From Nocardioides sp. (GTDB taxonomy: Bacteria > Actinomycetota > Actinomycetes > Propionibacteriales > Nocardioidaceae), in NCBI GenBank assembly GCA_020636915.1, contig JACJWV010000016.1, positions 72,584-136,583 of the forward strand: a stretch of DNA of 64,000 nt, in the 5' to 3' direction. Below, piece after piece: positions 63,416 through 64,000 of this stretch; the stretch's first letter is position 1, and every line of letters begins with the position of its first letter. The translations under genes and the position numbers were made by a program. Below the pieces are notes generated by a model. The model worked only from the letters and a program-made list of their open reading frames with translations. It was not told where the DNA came from and did not search any database.

Positions 63416-64000
63416 CTAGCTCGAGCCGCGCAGCGCCAGCGTCGGGGTCAGCATCACGCCCGGGCCGACGACCGGCGGATGGGCGAGCAGCCCCTCCAGG
63501 CCCTTGACGATCTCGACGGCGACCTCCTCCAGCGGCTGGCGCACGGAGGTGAGCCCCGGTGGCACGACCTGCGCCACCTGGGAGTCGTCGAAGCCGACGA
63601 CGGCGACGTCACGTCCGGCCGCGAGCCCTCGCTGCGCGAGCGTGTGCAGCACCCCCATGGCCAGCGTGTCCGAGGCGCAGACGAAGGCCGAGGGCTGCGC
63701 CTCGTCGAGCAGCACCGCGCTCGCCTCGCGGCCGCTGGCCACGGTGTCCTCCACGCGGGAGGCGAGACCGGTGGTGGGCAGGCCACGAGCGTGCAGGGCG
63801 CGGCTCCACCCGGAGCGGCGGTCCTCGCCGATGAAGGAGTCCTTGCGCCAGCCGATCCAGGCGATCCGCGTGTGGCCGCGGTCGAGGAGGTGGGTGGTCG
63901 CCAGGTCGGTGCCGGCCGCTCCGTCGACGTCGACCCAGGGATGGACGGCCGACGGGTTGTCCCACGGCCGACCGAAGGCGACGAACGGCGCCCGCCGGCT
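63416..64000 (-). CDS. LacI family transcriptional regulator, C-terminal part (cut by window edge)
   Basis: Periplasmic-binding-protein-like sensor domain of a LacI-type regulator, 194 codons present; the HTH end lies beyond the right edge. Signatures: PWVDVDGAAGTDLATTHLLD, RGHTRIAWIGW, PSAFVCASDTLAMGVLHTL, VAVVGFDDSQVAQVVPPGLT and SVRQPLEEVA. Ligand is probably a sugar or related effector; not predictable. Confidence 0.88.
   Translation of the reverse strand, partial: SRRAPFVAFGRPWDNPSAVHPWVDVDGAAGTDLATTHLLDRGHTRIAWIGWRKDSFIGEDRRSGWSRALHARGLPTTGLASRVEDTVASGREASAVLLDEAQPSAFVCASDTLAMGVLHTLAQRGLAAGRDVAVVGFDDSQVAQVVPPGLTSVRQPLEEVAVEIVKGLEGLLAHPPVVGPGVMLTPTLALRGSS

Noticed and set aside
1..64000. 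tRNA, rRNA, insertion sequences, prophage or plasmid origin
   Set aside because: No matching sequence, transposase, integrase or att-like direct repeat was seen; composition looks uniform.

Overview
The window is a GC-rich actinobacterial chromosome segment. Codon usage, GTG starts and gene content (full 14-subunit-type nuo operon, menaquinone genes, Rex, a BldN/RsbN pair, an AURKAIP1-type bS22 protein beside a BldC-like HTH protein, DUF4229) suggest a Nocardioides-like member of the Propionibacteriales. It looks like ordinary core chromosome. No transposase, phage gene, tRNA, rRNA or CRISPR array was seen.

Layout. 1-11.4 kb: minus-strand nuoA-nuoL (nuoL cut by the left edge), mostly joined by 4-base ATGA/GTGA overlaps. 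11.5-26.6 kb: menaquinone genes menG, menF, menD-menC-menE and menA, interleaved with an L,D-transpeptidase, a metallo-hydrolase, a GNAT/P450 pair, a Na+/H+ antiporter carrying a UBP-type zinc finger, an AraC-DinB protein and an MFS transporter. 26.6-27.3 kb: three small membrane proteins. 27.6-33.7 kb: cytochrome c maturation (ccsB, resB, ccdA, resA) downstream of a histidine phosphatase and hemL. 34-35 kb: a secreted murein hydrolase with a long structured leader. 35.3-40.9 kb: rex-hemA-hemC-cobA/hemD-hemB. 41-49 kb: glutaredoxin-like protein, acyl-CoA ligase, HAD phosphatase, bldN-rsbN, acyltransferase, epimerase, bS22 and a BldC-like protein. 49.2-51.6 kb: acuC and trpS, divergent. 51.6-54 kb: a TetR-controlled membrane/thiol cluster. 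54-60 kb: proC, proline dehydrogenase, ABC-2 exporter plus TetR, isomerase and Ppx/GppA. 60-64 kb: Cys-rich protein, VOC protein, methyltransferase, K+ channel and a truncated LacI regulator.

How it fits together. Complex I, its quinone, haem, cytochrome c maturation and the NADH sensor Rex lie within about 41 kb. Rex-type operators are visible upstream of both nuoA and rex, so the redox sensor probably controls the respiratory chain and haem supply together. The rex-hem-bldN-rsbN-bS22-bldC-like-acuC-trpS-proC order resembles one Streptomyces chromosomal region as I remember it.

Most notable. (1) A textbook transcription attenuator precedes trpS: a leaderless 11-codon peptide with tandem Trp codons and mutually exclusive hairpins. 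(2) An exactly 46-bp repeat occurs nine times in three tandem arrays, and several other palindromic intergenic families are present. (3) Two identical-type palindromes flank the promoter of a TetR operon. (4) An ECF-type promoter in front of rsbN suggests a BldN feedback loop. (5) A TANNNT box sits 6-8 nt before at least sixteen start codons, pointing to widespread leaderless transcription.
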